Under the pieces are notes generated by a model. The model worked only from the letters and a program-made list of their open reading frames with translations, made no database searches and was not told the origin of the DNA. The translations under genes were made by a program, and so were the position numbers. A stretch of DNA of 64,000 nucleotides. Source: Durusdinium trenchii. Taxonomy: Eukaryota; Sar; Dinophyceae; Suessiales; Symbiodiniaceae. Below, piece after piece: positions 53,124 to 64,000 of the stretch. Where the stretch lies: positions 560,546 to 624,545 of the forward strand of contig CAXAMN010015335.1 of the NCBI GenBank assembly GCA_963970005.1. Reading direction: 5' to 3'. Numbering within the stretch: the stretch's first letter is position 1; each line of letters begins with the position of its first letter.

Positions 53124-56100
53124 ACATGGACTTCGATCAGTCAACATCAACTAGGGTTTGAAGGTCCCAATGCCAAACTCCACAACCCTTCGATTCGGCG
53201 ATTCGGACCGACCCCCCCCCAAAACCACCGGTGCGAAACTGCGGGGGTTGGGTGGTTCGGAAGACAACAACCAATGCACGTCACCACGGTCGCCCCAATT
53301 CTCCAGGTCCATGTGGTCCATGTGGGGTAGATGTGTACACCCCTTGAAATCATCGTGGGTAGATGTGAACAATGGTTACAGTAACATGATCATGGGGGGG
53401 GAGGGGGGCTGATTCATCAAGGGACTACACAAGTGAACAATTGTAGACACAGCCATGTGAACACCCACATGTTTGCTCTTTGGATCTGGATGGTCATCCG
53501 AGTGATTCGGAGGGAGGCCAGGTCAAGGAATACCCAGGGCTCGTTGGGTGTATCGTAGTATCAGGGCTCGTTTTGGATGATGATGGGGGGGCTGGGCAGC
53601 AGGCCGACATCCATAGCTATATTATTGTTCTTGTGAAACCCGATGGCTCCTTTCAGGGAGATCCTGGGGCACCATATATATAAATATGTGGACTCTCCTA
53701 GGGGGGTGACGGGGCGTATACTTTCTTCGGGCTTCCCAGGCTCCCAACTCAAGAACTTGAACATAAGAAGAGCTTTCCAACTAATTTGGCACAACGTGGC
53801 AGAGGCTCTTCCATCATGTGGTGTCAATTATGTATATATATATATATGTGTGTGCTATGCGTTGTTCGTGATTCCGCCTATTCTATGCTCATTAGGTTTC
53901 AATTCTACCTAGGTTCTTGATGCGCTACCTTCTACACATCGGAGTCACCCAAAGCCAACACGACAAACGCCACGAAAACTGCGACCCCTCCCCGTTCTGC
54001 GTTCCCCGACATGAAGCCACCGGACCGCCCGGGCGGTCGAAGACGGCACGCGGCGGTCGGCGCCCAGTGTGCTCAAGTGATCTGAAAAAGAGTTTAGGAC
54101 CTCACTGGGCGCGCAGATGTGAGCAGTAAGATCAGTTAAAGGATGTTAAGATCAGCTTCAACAAAATATAAGACTCTTTGTTGGCAGTAGGGCCAATATC
54201 AGTAAGGGTATTTCAATGTATTTCAAGAGCGGTTGTGCCAGTGGAACGGTGACTCTTCTGAAGTTGAAATCATGTCCGGTCTGCGCTGGAGGAACCACTT
54301 CATCAGCTGCCAACTATCATTCCATTAAACGTGTGGTTGCGCCGTGTAGAAAAAGTCCCCTGGGTTGCTCTATTAAACTATGTCTTGTTGCTTGAGTTTC
54401 GTAACTTCATAGCGAACACATGTGAAAGCTTGCAACATCAAAGGGCAACAAGCACTGGCAACATGCACCCGTTCCAAGCAAAAAGCTTGTGCATGCACAC
54501 ATGTGCTACAAACTTGAACCTCCAGCGCACGAATGAGTCAGCATCAAGCAGAAATGTGTAAGCTGTAAGTATAGTAATAATAATTGTGTATATACAGTAT
54601 ATACTTATATAGGTTCCCTTGTGTGAATGAACCCCAACATTTCATGCAAATATGACAGTAAATGTAGGGGTGATTGAAGCAGAACGTAGGCCACACAGCT
54701 AGGATCCTGTCATTGTGGATCTTTTCCCACGAGGAAAACAAGTGTTTCCGTCAAGTACCTAACAGTGTGTCCCAGGCATTTGGTGTTTGACCAAGGCTTT
54801 TCACTTGTAGCCACTGCATGCCGCCTTGGCATAGAACCTACAAAGGTCTTGTTAGAGCCGTTGGTCCATCCCATTCTATGAGGAAACCTGATGCAATAAC
54901 ACTCCTGACTTGCTTGTATCCCCTTGTCCCCGAACATTTGCAAGCGACTTAAAATCACCCAACTTTGGGAAACATATCTCCCTCCGACAAACTGAACCTC
55001 TCCTTGCGTTCGATTGATCAAAAAGTCTATAGTGGAGTGAGAGTAAATAGCACAATCGCCCTTGCCAAAGGTGCTTCACATGGACCCCCATCTGGACATC
55101 TGGAGACCAAAATGGTCCTTTAATCAATGCATTCCAACCAGTAGTCAATGGAGTCGAAGAGCCTGCGTTTGTAGGGGAAATGCTCACTGGCACTGCTGTC
55201 ACTCCTTGGATTTGTTCCGAGCAGCTCGTCTCCAAACAATAGTTATAGTTATAGCCATACCCTGAGAAATATGGCTCATGCCACACAGTCAGTTGACAAA
55301 TGTATGACTGCTTTCTTCCTTTTCCACCACATTTGCGAAGTTGCCAGGCTTCTGCCAGCAGCCGGCTGGGTCGCGCAACCCTGGGGTCTTTGCAGGTGTT
55401 CGGCGGACATGCAAGCTTCATTCATTGGAGCCTGCAATGGTCGATGCTTCACTCAGCTTCCATGTGAACCTTACGAAGCTTCTTTCATGAAAACCCGCTT
55501 CATAAGGTTCGTTTAAGCACTAGTGGGAAGCTGGATATCATAATTACGAAACTTCATCGTGAAACACGAAACATGTCATCGAAGCTTCGTCCTTTTAAGA
55601 TTCGCATGGAAATTGCATGAAACTGCTCTGACCTCTCTCTGCTAGCATCTTCTATGACATGTCTGGCCATGTCGTTTCTCGACCAACAAAACGACACATA
55701 TACAATGTAGGATATCATAATTACAAGACATAGAAAAACAGTTTGAAAAACACATGTTATGATTAATTGTATGTGAGTTGGAAGACAGAACTGAACATAG
55801 CTAAGACCCATCGGCTTTTGGAGTCATATCTCATGTTTAACCACCACATTACCGCATCGCTACCTGCTGCGATGTTGCACCAGTGGGAAGAAAACATAAC
55901 TTAGAACTGCAAATGCTTTCGTTGAAAACATCCACACGAAACGAACATCTTGGTCGATGCTACAAAGATTTCTGCTTGCCCACATGTTGACTAAAACAAA
56001 AGTCACGGACAAACACTAAAGAACAAAAGCCCAAAGGTGTTCTAAGCGTGAGGTATTTTGATGTATTGTTCTAAGTGTGGGGTTGTTACGGGGTCAACTT

Positions 56101-57095
56101 CGCATGTTCTAAGTGCAACTGGGCAATGTTCTAAGTGTTCACTTGGGACAATGAAATGTTCAAGGGTCTATTGTTGGCCCGTCAAATACATATATATATA
56201 TATACATAACTTACATAACATAGTATATATACATATTCCTTACAGAGCTTTGGACTCCAACACGTCAAATACTAGCAAATACTTCGAACAACTCTCCGTA
56301 TCTCCTTGGCTCCCTCCCTTATTTCACCGGACATTCCCCATGTCTCTCAGCACCTTCCCTCCAAACCACGAACTCATACATACATACTATACCAGTGAGC
56401 TGCCTTTAAACAAATAGGATCTCTTGGATGATGGCCATGCTGGGATTGCTCCCTCTGCAGCCCCACGTGAAAACGCTGCTTCGCTGCTGAGCTGCCGGAT
56501 GGCTCAGCTGTCGATGGCCTTGGAGGACGGCCAAAAGCGGCTCAGCTGAGCTGCGTTGGTCGTTTCACTCCCAAACTCTCCCCTAAGGGTCCATGATGGT
56601 CCAGGACCATCCGAATCGGACGTTCTTTGGCCCCAGTTCGGCCATCCGAACAGGAAGTACTTTCTCACCTCCATTCGACCATCCGAAGTACGGAGGTACC
56701 TGGACCCGGGCTCCATGGGACTGGAAGATTACATGCACCCCTGAAATCGTTGCACAAAAAAACGGCGGGTTTGAAAGCAAATGTGGTTCACACCCCAAAC
56801 GCTCCATGTACAATTCACACTAGTGATCCTAGTGACCTAGAGGCACATCAACGAGGTACGTGGCCACGTGACTTCGAACTACAAACATCCAGAAAGATGA
56901 CAAGTTCTGGCCCCTGAGCCGCTTCCCTGGAAAATAACGTACATGTATACAGTAAATAAATATATAAATCAACCTGTTGGATCTTTATGGGGTGCCACAG
57001 TCGAACCACGCGGGTCTTTTCGGGTGGAACCAACGTGGCACCCGACCGTTCCCGGCCGGTTCCGGCCGGTTCCTCGTCACTGGGAGCTCCTGTCG

Positions 57096-57361
57096 TCACT
57101 CTTCCATTCGATCCTCCGATGTGGAGACCATCCATATTCGATCATCCTCCTCGTCCGCTTCGAATCTGCACTCAAACATTTGCAAACCCCGAGGTAGATC
57201 CATTTCCACAAGCTCCGATATCGAGCCCCAAACCACCAAACGCTGAAGGCTGCTTGGCCAATTCACTCTCTTCAGGGCACCAAACCAACTGAACTCAATG
57301 CTCTGAAGGCAGCTGGGCCAAGCCACTCCTTCCAGACTCTGGTTGAACTCATAGCCAAAGG
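57096..57361 (-). pseudogene. FNIP-repeat (LRR) gene, 3' part after the LINE insertion
   Basis: The frame resumes at 'SFGYEFNQSLEGVAWPSCLQ' and continues 'SIEFSWFGALKRVNWPSSLQ' to a stop at 57,096, with decayed repeats and an acidic tail (EADEEDD). It is the direct continuation of the repeats at 57,923-58,572, separated from them by the LINE fragment and out of frame with it. Scored as a broken gene, though a functional truncated protein from the 5' part cannot be excluded. Confidence 0.6.
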
Positions 57362-57922
57362 AAAAAAAAAAACAATGCATGCGCCAACCTAAGCCCGTAG
57401 GTAGTTAGACGCACCCCGGTTTGTACCGGGCTTTGCACGGATCAAAGGCAAGGAAAGAAAACCTTGTCACAGGATGCAAGCGCCCGAGGGCAAATGAAAA
57501 CAATCCAGGCGGAACCCAGAAAAGAACCTAAGGAGTAGAAGAAATGGGATGCAAAGCATCGTTGATTTCGAAAGCAAGCTCACAAGCAGCAATCTGGCAT
57601 TTGGCTCTTTGCACAGCCGAGTCGGCTGCAGAAAGCACAACCCAACCACTTTTGGACGTGACGCGAGGCTGAAGTGCCCACCAACCAGAAGGGATTTGAA
57701 ATAAACCCTCAAGAAAATCTCTCTTTGCTCTGAACTTGGGGCACAATGCCCAAAAATGCCGCATGGAGGCGAGCTGCGCATTGCAGAAAGGGCAAGAAGG
57801 ATCATGGCTATACCCTCCTCTTGTAGGGGTCTGGATCGCACCACCCCGATAAATATTAAGAACAATAAGGTTTTTGCGAGAAAGCTTTGCTCGCCACGTT
57901 GACCATAGAGGGTGGGACGAAG
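57362..57922 (-). mobile_element. 5'-truncated non-LTR retrotransposon (LINE) fragment
   Basis: The minus strand encodes the C-terminal end of a LINE ORF: 'YRGGAIQTPTRGGYSHDPSC' with a zinc-knuckle-like Cys-x2-Cys-x7-His-x4-Cys ('CPFCNAQLASMRHFWALCP'), then 'PRVTSKSGWVVLSAADSAVQ' and a stop at 57,528. It is followed by about 155 bp of 3' UTR and a homopolymer of 11 T (A on the plus strand). This is the reverse-transcriptase zf-RVT tail seen in Symbiodinium LINEs. RT and endonuclease parts are absent. It sits inside the FNIP gene in the same orientation. Confidence 0.72.
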
Positions 57923-58572
57923 ACTCCTTCCAGAGTCTGGCTGAACCTATCGCCAAAGGAAAGACTTTGAAGGCCGCTGGGCCAAGCCACTCCTTCCAGG
58001 CTCTGGTTGAACTCTTTGCCAAAGGACAGACTTTGAAGGCTGCTGGGCCAAGCCACTCCTTGCAGCCTCTGGTTGAACAAACCGCCGAAGGAAAGACTTT
58101 GAAGACCGCTGGGCCAGGCCACTCCTTCCAGACTCTCGTTGAAGTCATTGCCTAATGCAAGGTGCTTGAGGTTGACCAGGTTCCTAAGCGGAGTTGTCTC
58201 TTGCAGCCCTCGCAGCTGCCGTATCCCCTCTAGAGCCATCGACTCATCATCGTCGACAGGGCACTTTTGGATGCATCTCCAAGCCTCCTGCAAGCAAGCA
58301 GCCTCATAGGCGTAGGACAAAGAAGTTGGCTCCCCTTGCACCAGCCCTTCTTGAGCCAAAGTCTTCGATAATGAAAGCTTCTGAGAGCCTTTCATCACAG
58401 CGACTCTTGCTCCAGCTTTCAGCGGAAGTCGATCCCGGATGATTCTTCGAAGCTCAGAGCCAGTTGTCCAGTTCATCACTGAGTCGCTGCACCGAGTCTC
58501 TCGAGAGAATGTCCTTCCGAACTCTCTTCGATGGTGGCTCGGACGGGTCCATGGTCGCCCGCCAGCGGTCAA
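57923..58572 (-). CDS. FNIP-type leucine-rich-repeat protein with N-terminal ubiquitin-like region, 5' part
   Basis: Residues about 33-90 ('GSELRRIIRDRLPLKAGARV', 'LSLSKTLAQEGLVQGEPTSL') resemble a ubiquitin-like fold. Then comes a linker ('LQEAWRCI...ESMALEGIRQL') and three to four 23-residue repeats with consensus F-N-Q-S-L-E-G-V-A-W-P-S-G-L-Q-S-L-S-F-G, i.e. FNIP-type LRRs that form a curved binding surface. Such Ubl-LRR genes are abundant in Symbiodiniaceae. The listed Met may not be the start, because the first beta strand is incomplete; an upstream exon is possible. The frame runs into the LINE and stops after 20 foreign residues. Confidence 0.75.
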
Positions 58573-59865
58573 ATCGGTCAGGGACCGAAAAACACTGAAG
58601 CCATTCTATAGATCTAGAGTATCTAGAGGTGTTGTATATGTTCCTCCTGCAGGCAGCAAAACGATTGAAAGTGGATTCAATAGGCTTTATCTGTAAATAG
58701 GAGCAACGAGAACGTGACCTTGAGCAAACATGCAGTGGTTAGAATGCATGGCACAACCATCAAAAGGTGCTTTACACTGTAAATTATGGAGCTTTATGAA
58801 TCAAACAAAAAGAACGAATTCAGGATTTTGCTTTGGTTGCGTCCGACCATCGCCTGAAGCACACCCCAATCACCGGCCTTTCAATCGGTGAGCCATTGCA
58901 AAGTAACCGCTGTCCTCTGCTACTCTGCAAGTTTTGGTGCCCTGCAATAACACCCACAAACCGAGCAAAATGACAAACCCAAATACTCTTCTGGGTTTTG
59001 GGGGGCCTTATCTCCAAACCCCAACAGATGGCACAACTCAAATCATTCGCGAAACCAGAGCCTGGCACGAGGCATGAAAATCACTGGCACACCAGCTGAA
59101 TGAAGCAACACCCACCCGGAGTGAAACACACCAAGTCCGTGTCCCAAGGAGTCCGAAGAAGGAGTCCGGAAGGCGGGCTCCCCCCGCCCTTCTGTGCTGA
59201 AACAAATACAGCTTGCAGGTGCCGTGTTCGTTTGAGGTCTGGATGGTTCGGGAGTTTGGAATTCATGGACACCCCAATGTATGGCCCCTCCTGGAGTGTC
59301 TGGGACGACAGAAGTCGTACACAGTCCGGTCCGTCGTTCTGAAACGAAACCACGGTAGGGCATCGAAACCGCGGTGGCGCATCGATAGGTGGCACCTGGG
59401 TAGGGCACATCTCCAAGATCTCAAACTATCTGTACTGGAATATATGCTATTGACCCCCAAGGAAAAACATGGCAAAACCACCCCAACTGATAGGCCAGCG
59501 CCATGTGTGGGCAATCCTGTTGCCAAACCCAGCCTTCCCTTCCAAAACATGACACCCACGAGAACAAGCTGGGATCCCTGCCAGAGTTTGTGGATCCAAC
59601 AAAGTCATGGATCAAGATGGATTTGAGAAACTACATGGAGCTTCCCAAACCATCCATGTATGGAGTGGTTACTTCGATGGCTGGGGTCATGTTCATGGGG
59701 TAACACTATGGCACCTCTTCCAGTCCAATATGGCACCTCTTACAGTCTAGAAGAGCATCGCCATGTATATATTACCTAGATTAGAGGGTTCACCCCCGAC
59801 CTTCCCCTGCTTTTTCATGGACCAACTCCCACGAAATGCACCACCCTCCCTCGAACGCGTGGAAC
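58573..59865. other. No supported gene
   Basis: 5' flank of the FNIP gene. Short ORFs only; two CACTCCATG-type repeat ends near 59,268-59,300 and 59,640-59,670. Confidence 0.35.
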
Positions 59866-59922
59866 CTGCATGCGGCCCAGGCACGCAAACACATTGGACG
59901 CCCCGCCTGCCGCAAGGGCCAC
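59866..59922 (-). CDS. Small exon, 19 codons
   Basis: Acceptor TCGGTGCCAG, donor CATGCAG/GTTCC. Exactly 19 codons in phase 0: 'VALAAGGASNVFACLGRMQ'. Excellent codon bias and both splice ends; no domain can be named from so short a piece. Confidence 0.5.
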
Positions 59923-60199
59923 CTGGCACCGATGATGGGATCCTTTTGACCAAACCATCCGTGGGACTGGCAAGTGTAGTAGATAACCCTACTTGGATGT
60001 GCCAGAATCCATGCAAGTCTCTATACATGGACATGGTCTTATGATGTTTTATGGATGTGCCAGATCAAGCGCCTCGCACCTCGAAGTGGTCAACAAAAGC
60101 GGAAAACAAAGGGTGACGGCCTTCCGCGTGGAGGAATCTCGTCCAAAATGGCACCACGACCCTCTTTGTTTTTCAGTGGCACTTGGCTATCTCCCATAA

Positions 60200-60280
60200 C
60201 CAGCAACAGTGGATGATGATGGTTAGGTTGCAGGCCTTGGAACCCCAAAATAGCGGTAATCGTTGACCGACTGTCACAGG
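60200..60280 (-). repeat. Introner-like element, copy 5
   Basis: Minus strand CCTGTGACAGTCGGTCAACG...CTATTTTGGGG...AAGGCCTGCAACCTAACCATCATCATCCACTGTTGCTGG. Same orientation as all the other copies. Confidence 0.65.
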
Positions 60281-60635
60281 TCATGGGAGAAACCCAAACC
60301 ACACCCCTTCTTCCATTGATTTCCATTGCAAAACCCAGAATTCATTCTCGGAAGAGACCTTGGTCTCCATGGTCGAGACCATGGTGATGCCTCAATGTAT
60401 CATGGGACATCTTCGAGTGAAGAGCCGAATCGGACAAAAGGCACTTTGTGATGCTTGTACTGCAAATCATGTGTAGCATGCATCACTCGCATTGCATAGG
60501 CAAAACCAGGATGCAGTTGATCAAACATAGCAAGGTCAAGCCGTCAAGCCGTCCCTTGGCCATTTCAAAAATAACACACCGCAGTCTCTGCAGTTAACCA
60601 AATGCAACCAGGTAAACTGATGTGTTCCACGCTAC

Positions 60636-60706
60636 TCCCAAGCCCTGGCCTTTGGGCTTGTCGCGGAAGTAGGACTTGGAAGTGCCCTTGCCAAAGGCCA
60701 AGCAGC
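60636..60706 (-). CDS. Small exon, 23 codons
   Basis: The acceptor CTCCCGTCGCAG opens 'CLAFGKGTSKSYFRDKPKGQ' then 'GLG', with a GT donor (TTGGGA/GTAGCG). Clear coding composition on this strand; the plus strand offers nothing comparable. Function unknown; possibly the same gene as 59,866-59,922. Confidence 0.5.
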
Positions 60707-61901
60707 CTGCGACGGGAGTCTTTGGAGGAATTACGGGGGGGGAGGAACAAGTCCATTCCGAGAAACTTCCCCCATGGGGACAAGAAGAACCACCCGGACC
60801 CGATCCGCAAAACCAAGTATATTGGTTTCAGAAGATTTCCCCCCTACGAATGAAGAACTCCCACGAAGGAAGAACCTAGGGCTAGAAGCAGTATTGCAGT
60901 CTATTTTGTTCAGAAGATTGGGGACAAGAACTCCTTTGATTCGACTGCAGTTCCCAACGATTTCGACTCACCACTGCGGCGAGTTTGCCGTAGGCGCTGC
61001 TCACATGGATTCTCCAGGCCGCGTGGGACGGTCAGTCCCTCCTTCCACCCATGTTCAGTGATTGGCTGCAGAGCTTCTGGACCAATCCCAACTCTTGAAA
61101 CAGAAGGGGCCATGACATGACTCCACCCACCTTGTGTTTACTTCACATCTGAAACCCACCCTTGTGTTTACTTCACATCTAGCCATACGACTCTAGCCAT
61201 AGCTATATGGTCCAGCCAAGAAGGGGCTGGACCAAAAGCCCATCGATCCCGCGTCTTCACCGGAACCGGTCCCCCATCCGGTCAGACCGTCGCCTACCGG
61301 TGCCGATGACCTGAGGCCGAGGCGAGTGCGAACGACGACCCGCGAGGCGTACGCAGTTCATGCGAGTTGGAAGGAAACAACAGTCCAACTGATCCTCATG
61401 AGATTGGAATTGTTGGAGCCAAAGCATCTTGAGAGGTACCTCTGGTGGCAATTTTTTGTCTCCCGTTTAAGTAGGGATGGAACCTTTGGATAGGGCGGTC
61501 TTTGTCTGTACCGTCCCCTGTTTTCACTACCGCCCCAAACAGCGGGGTTTTGAGAAACGTATCTTTTTGCACAGCCCTATGCCTCCTTCAGTCTGGTCTG
61601 GTCGATTCCATTGAAGCCTTTAGACTTTAGGTGGAGACTTGTCTCCTTCGCTTTGGACAAACATGATGTCAAGATCAAAACATGGGACATGATTTGAATC
61701 TCATGTCCATCCATTCTGCCAAGTCAGCCTACCTTGATCTCCCCAAGACACCACTTCCATGCATGAATTACACATTTCGAGTGACTTCACACAATTTCGA
61801 GTGAAGCAAAACGCAGTCTGCGTGTTTTTGGGCCTCCCGCGGCCACATCGAAAATCGATACGGCGCCGACGACGTTGTCGCCGTCCTCGATGCATCCGCA
61901 G

Positions 61902-62006
61902 GGTGGCCCGGCCGGAGGAAGAAGCTGCGGGTCTGGTAGGAGAGTTGGAGCTTCAAGGAGGCTTCGCGCCTCACGAGGATGTGAAGGAGCGCGAAAGAGG
62001 AGGCTC
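61902..62006 (+). CDS. Candidate exon on the plus strand, acidic
   Basis: Acceptor TCGATGCATCCGCAG after a pyrimidine-rich tract and GT donor CTC/GTGAGA; reads 'VARPEEEAAGLVGELELQGG' then 'FAPHEDVKERERGG'. The adjacent bases are also open on minus ('CIEDGDNVVGAVSIFDVAAG'). Plus is favoured by splice ends, but this would be against the local gene direction. Confidence 0.4.
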
Positions 62007-63286
62007 GTGAGACCGGTGCAGGTCGAGCAAACAGACCGGGAGGTCTCAAACCGGAACAACATGGGGGGAGGGAGGGAAGGAATCCCATGGGAGGCCTATG
62101 GTGAAGGAGAACGTTTACAGTTTACAGTATAGCATTTTTGTGGTGGTGTAACTGGCCCACACCTTTTTGGCCCTTATGTTCCAGCCTTTAAAGCCTGGTT
62201 GCTGTGACGAGTGAGGAGGAAAAACGAGCTGAGTTGCAATCGATCAGCATGTACAAGAGACTCATGGCCATGGGTTTCCCTTGGCATTGGACAAGGAAGA
62301 AGCTTTTGGGCTTGGCATCTTGAAGAGACGGGGGCAAACGGCTTTTGGGCTTGGCACCCCCCAAACGACCTGTAATTGATTTTGATCTGCCTGGGAGCTG
62401 ATGACCTGGCTCATGAATGTTTCTGCCCCATTGGGGGATCCACCTCGAAGATCATCACTCAAGCCAAAGATCCACACAGTCACCAGTCAACTTATATTGA
62501 GTTTAATGAAGCTCTCTCCGCGAAAGTCGTTGGTCATTTTGAACATGTCATGCAGATCTTTGGTGGATGGCTCAGAAGGAGAGTGAATCAAACCAGGAAT
62601 CCAGGAACAAATTGGCTGATTTTGGCAAAGTTCAGCACCGTTCTGGCTCTTCTAGTGGAGTCCCACTCTCTGTGATAAAGGATTGGGGCCTCGACATATA
62701 TCATGTCCAAGAATCAAAGTTGTAAAAATATATACTATACCCAAACACTCCATGTACGGCATAGTTACCTACATTGGGGTGGTTGAAAAGTTGATTTCAG
62801 GGGTAAAAATGCAGGTATTTATGCAATGTCTGGAGTGGGCTACATCTACTCTTCCGTTCCGCTGCCGGGGATGTTTTTTCGGCTCAAGCCAACACCCTGA
62901 GTAGTAAGGCCCCACCCCATCTGGATGGTAAAAACTATGTAAAATCTTTCATATGGAGGTTTGATTCATGAAGAGCCTACATTAAGCATTGATAGATATA
63001 TTAATTACATATTAATACAGTATATTCATAGTACCCACCAGATTGGTTGTTTTTTGCTGCGAGGTTTTGGACGTTCAAAGCTCTTTTGTTTCCAAACTGC
63101 CATCGATTACGCGCTGCAAACGCCCCGAAACGTACAGGACACCAAGGACACACCATGTTTGCCAACCAAAATAGTCCAGCCGTTTGTGAGAGAGCATGGA
63201 ACCGTTTTTCATGTGTCTGGCAATCTGATAAGTGGGAAATCACCAGCATGTGCAGCTGACAAATCGCTGATCTGCCAGTTCACCAC

Positions 63287-63367
63287 CTGTTTTGGTCGGC
63301 ACAAACGGTCATCCGACTCGGCCACGCCCTCCGCGGGCCCAGGAACCACCAGTGAACCACAGGTGAC
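63287..63367 (-). CDS. Candidate exon, 27 codons
   Basis: The acceptor CAAGAATCAG and GT donor (AAACAG/GTGGTG) enclose 'VTCGSLVVPGPAEGVAESDD' then 'RLCRPKQ' in phase 0 with strong RNY bias. The plus strand has a similar bounded frame ('FTTCFGRHKRSSDSATPSAG'). Minus agrees with the PPR gene just upstream (210 bp), but no PPR motif is present. Confidence 0.38.
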
Positions 63368-63576
63368 CTGATTCTTGCCCGGTCGGTCGTTTCGGCGGTC
63401 GTTTGGAGCCCGGTGACTGAGGGAGCTGGTCGAGGCGGTCGGTCCGTTACAGAAACAGGTGCATCCGTTGCATCCCTTCCATGCCGTATGGATGACAGTT
63501 GGCCGAAACAGCGGGCGGTGCAAATATCTTCGGTCTCCTATCGCCGAATCAAAGAAAGGGAGGGCCGCTCTGCCAG

Positions 63577-63999
63577 TCACTGGAGTGAGGCACCGATGGC
63601 CGCGCGGTAGCTGATGGTATCCGGCTGCACTTCAGCCTCCGTCATGGCGAGAAACAAATTCAATGCTTCCTGCCACAACCGGCCCTTCTCACAGGCACTC
63701 AAGGCCGCACTGTAGCTAATGACATTTGGCAGCACTTCTTCCTCTGGCATGGCCTCTAACAACTTCAAGGCCTCCTGCCACTCGCCGCCCTTCTCACAGG
63801 AGCTGATGGCCGCACTGTAGCTGATGACATCTGCCTGCAGCTTCGCCTGATGCATGTCCCCAAACAACTTCAATGCTTCCTGCCACCGCCCGCCCTTCTC
63901 ACAGGCGCTCATGCCTGCATTGTAGGTGATGACATCTGGCAGTACTATCGCCTCCGGCATGGCCTCGAGCAACTTCAATGCTTCCTGCCAATGCCCCCC
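63577..63999 (-). CDS. PPR protein, 3' end (runs off the window)
   Basis: At least three complete and two partial P-type PPR motifs: 'DVITYNAGMSACEKGGRWQE', 'DVISYSAAISSCEKGGEWQE', 'NVISYSAALSACEKGRLWQE' and a final 'DTISYRAAIGASLQ' before the stop. The frame is open to the right edge ('GGHWQEALKLLEAMPEA'), so the start lies beyond it. Same family and strand as the 32.7-kb gene but a separate gene. Presumed organellar RNA-binding protein. Confidence 0.88.
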   Translation of the reverse strand, partial: GGHWQEALKLLEAMPEAIVLPDVITYNAGMSACEKGGRWQEALKLFGDMHQAKLQADVISYSAAISSCEKGGEWQEALKLLEAMPEEEVLPNVISYSAALSACEKGRLWQEALNLFLAMTEAEVQPDTISYRAAIGASLQ

Positions 64000-64000
64000 C

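Larger units (their letters stand above)
51409..57095. other. Long stretch without a supported gene
   Basis: 5.7 kb with only chance-like ORFs (longest 181 codons, 54,876-55,421 minus). Holds the MASNL minisatellite (52,326-52,437), a family A fold-back (53,007-53,123), a GC-rich inverted repeat near 54,030-54,120 (GGCGCCCAGTG against CACTGGGCGCGC), AT tracts and several CACTCCATG repeat ends. Confidence 0.4.

Noticed and set aside
54876..55421. 181-codon minus-strand ORF
   Set aside because: No domain, no codon bias and no splice or start context.
62865..62890. Possible spliced-leader relict (TTTTTTCGGCTCAAG)
   Set aside because: Resembles the 3' end of the dinoflagellate leader (TTTTGGCTCAAG) but has an inserted base, lacks the 5' part, and no gene begins after it.
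1..64000. CRISPR arrays, bacterial promoters, ribosome binding sites, rRNA, plasmid or phage genes
   Set aside because: No regularly spaced repeats, no operon-like ORFs and no rRNA motifs; the intron-rich structure is eukaryotic, so prokaryotic feature types do not apply.

Overview
This window looks like nuclear DNA of a dinoflagellate, most likely a Symbiodiniaceae (Symbiodinium-type) alga. Direct evidence: intron-rich genes made of small GC-rich exons in lower-GC, repeat-laden DNA; splice junctions that need GC or GA donors as well as GT, a known dinoflagellate trait; intronless PPR proteins built of the 'SYSAAISACEK' repeat typical of these algae; an FNIP-type leucine-rich-repeat gene; a 'MASNL' 21-bp minisatellite; and very dense small fold-back elements. 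Nothing points to bacterial, viral, organellar, rRNA, tRNA or CRISPR sequence.

Layout. (1) 1-4.3 kb, minus strand: the 3'-ward part of a voltage-gated cation channel gene. Five exons can be joined in frame into helices S1, S2 and S3 of a voltage-sensor domain, with a sixth probable exon upstream; S4 and the pore lie beyond the left edge. (2) 5-21 kb: a series of small minus-strand exon candidates, many Ser/Arg/Pro-rich (disordered) or coiled-coil; one or more genes, possibly including the channel N-terminus. (3) 21-32 kb: a terminal-inverted-repeat element with a 20-G run, then scattered exons including a Cys-rich PAN/apple-like exon. (4) 32.7-34.3 kb: a complete-looking 542-residue PPR protein. 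(5) 34.8-35.5 kb: a Lys/Gln-rich plus-strand ORF of doubtful status. (6) 37-43 kb: a second PAN-like exon and other exon candidates. (7) 43.8-44.4 kb: a 570-bp ACA/ACC repeat. (8) 44.6-51.4 kb: exon candidates, including a hydrophobic exon and a heptad coiled coil. (9) 57-58.6 kb: an FNIP-repeat gene broken by a 5'-truncated LINE fragment. (10) 59-64 kb: small exons and the 3' end of a second PPR gene that runs off the right edge.

Nearly every exon with a clear reading is on the minus strand, which fits the unidirectional gene clusters known in dinoflagellates. Between exons lie at least six families of dispersed 70-120 bp inverted-repeat elements. One family (five full copies, all in the same orientation, GT...AG-like ends, CTAAC plus pyrimidine tract) looks like an introner.

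Limits: exon calls without a recognised domain were made by eye from GC content, codon pattern (RNY bias), open frame and splice-like ends. RNY bias is symmetric between strands, so strand is uncertain for several and they are scored accordingly. Gene boundaries, start codons and 5' ends could not be established for any multi-exon gene.
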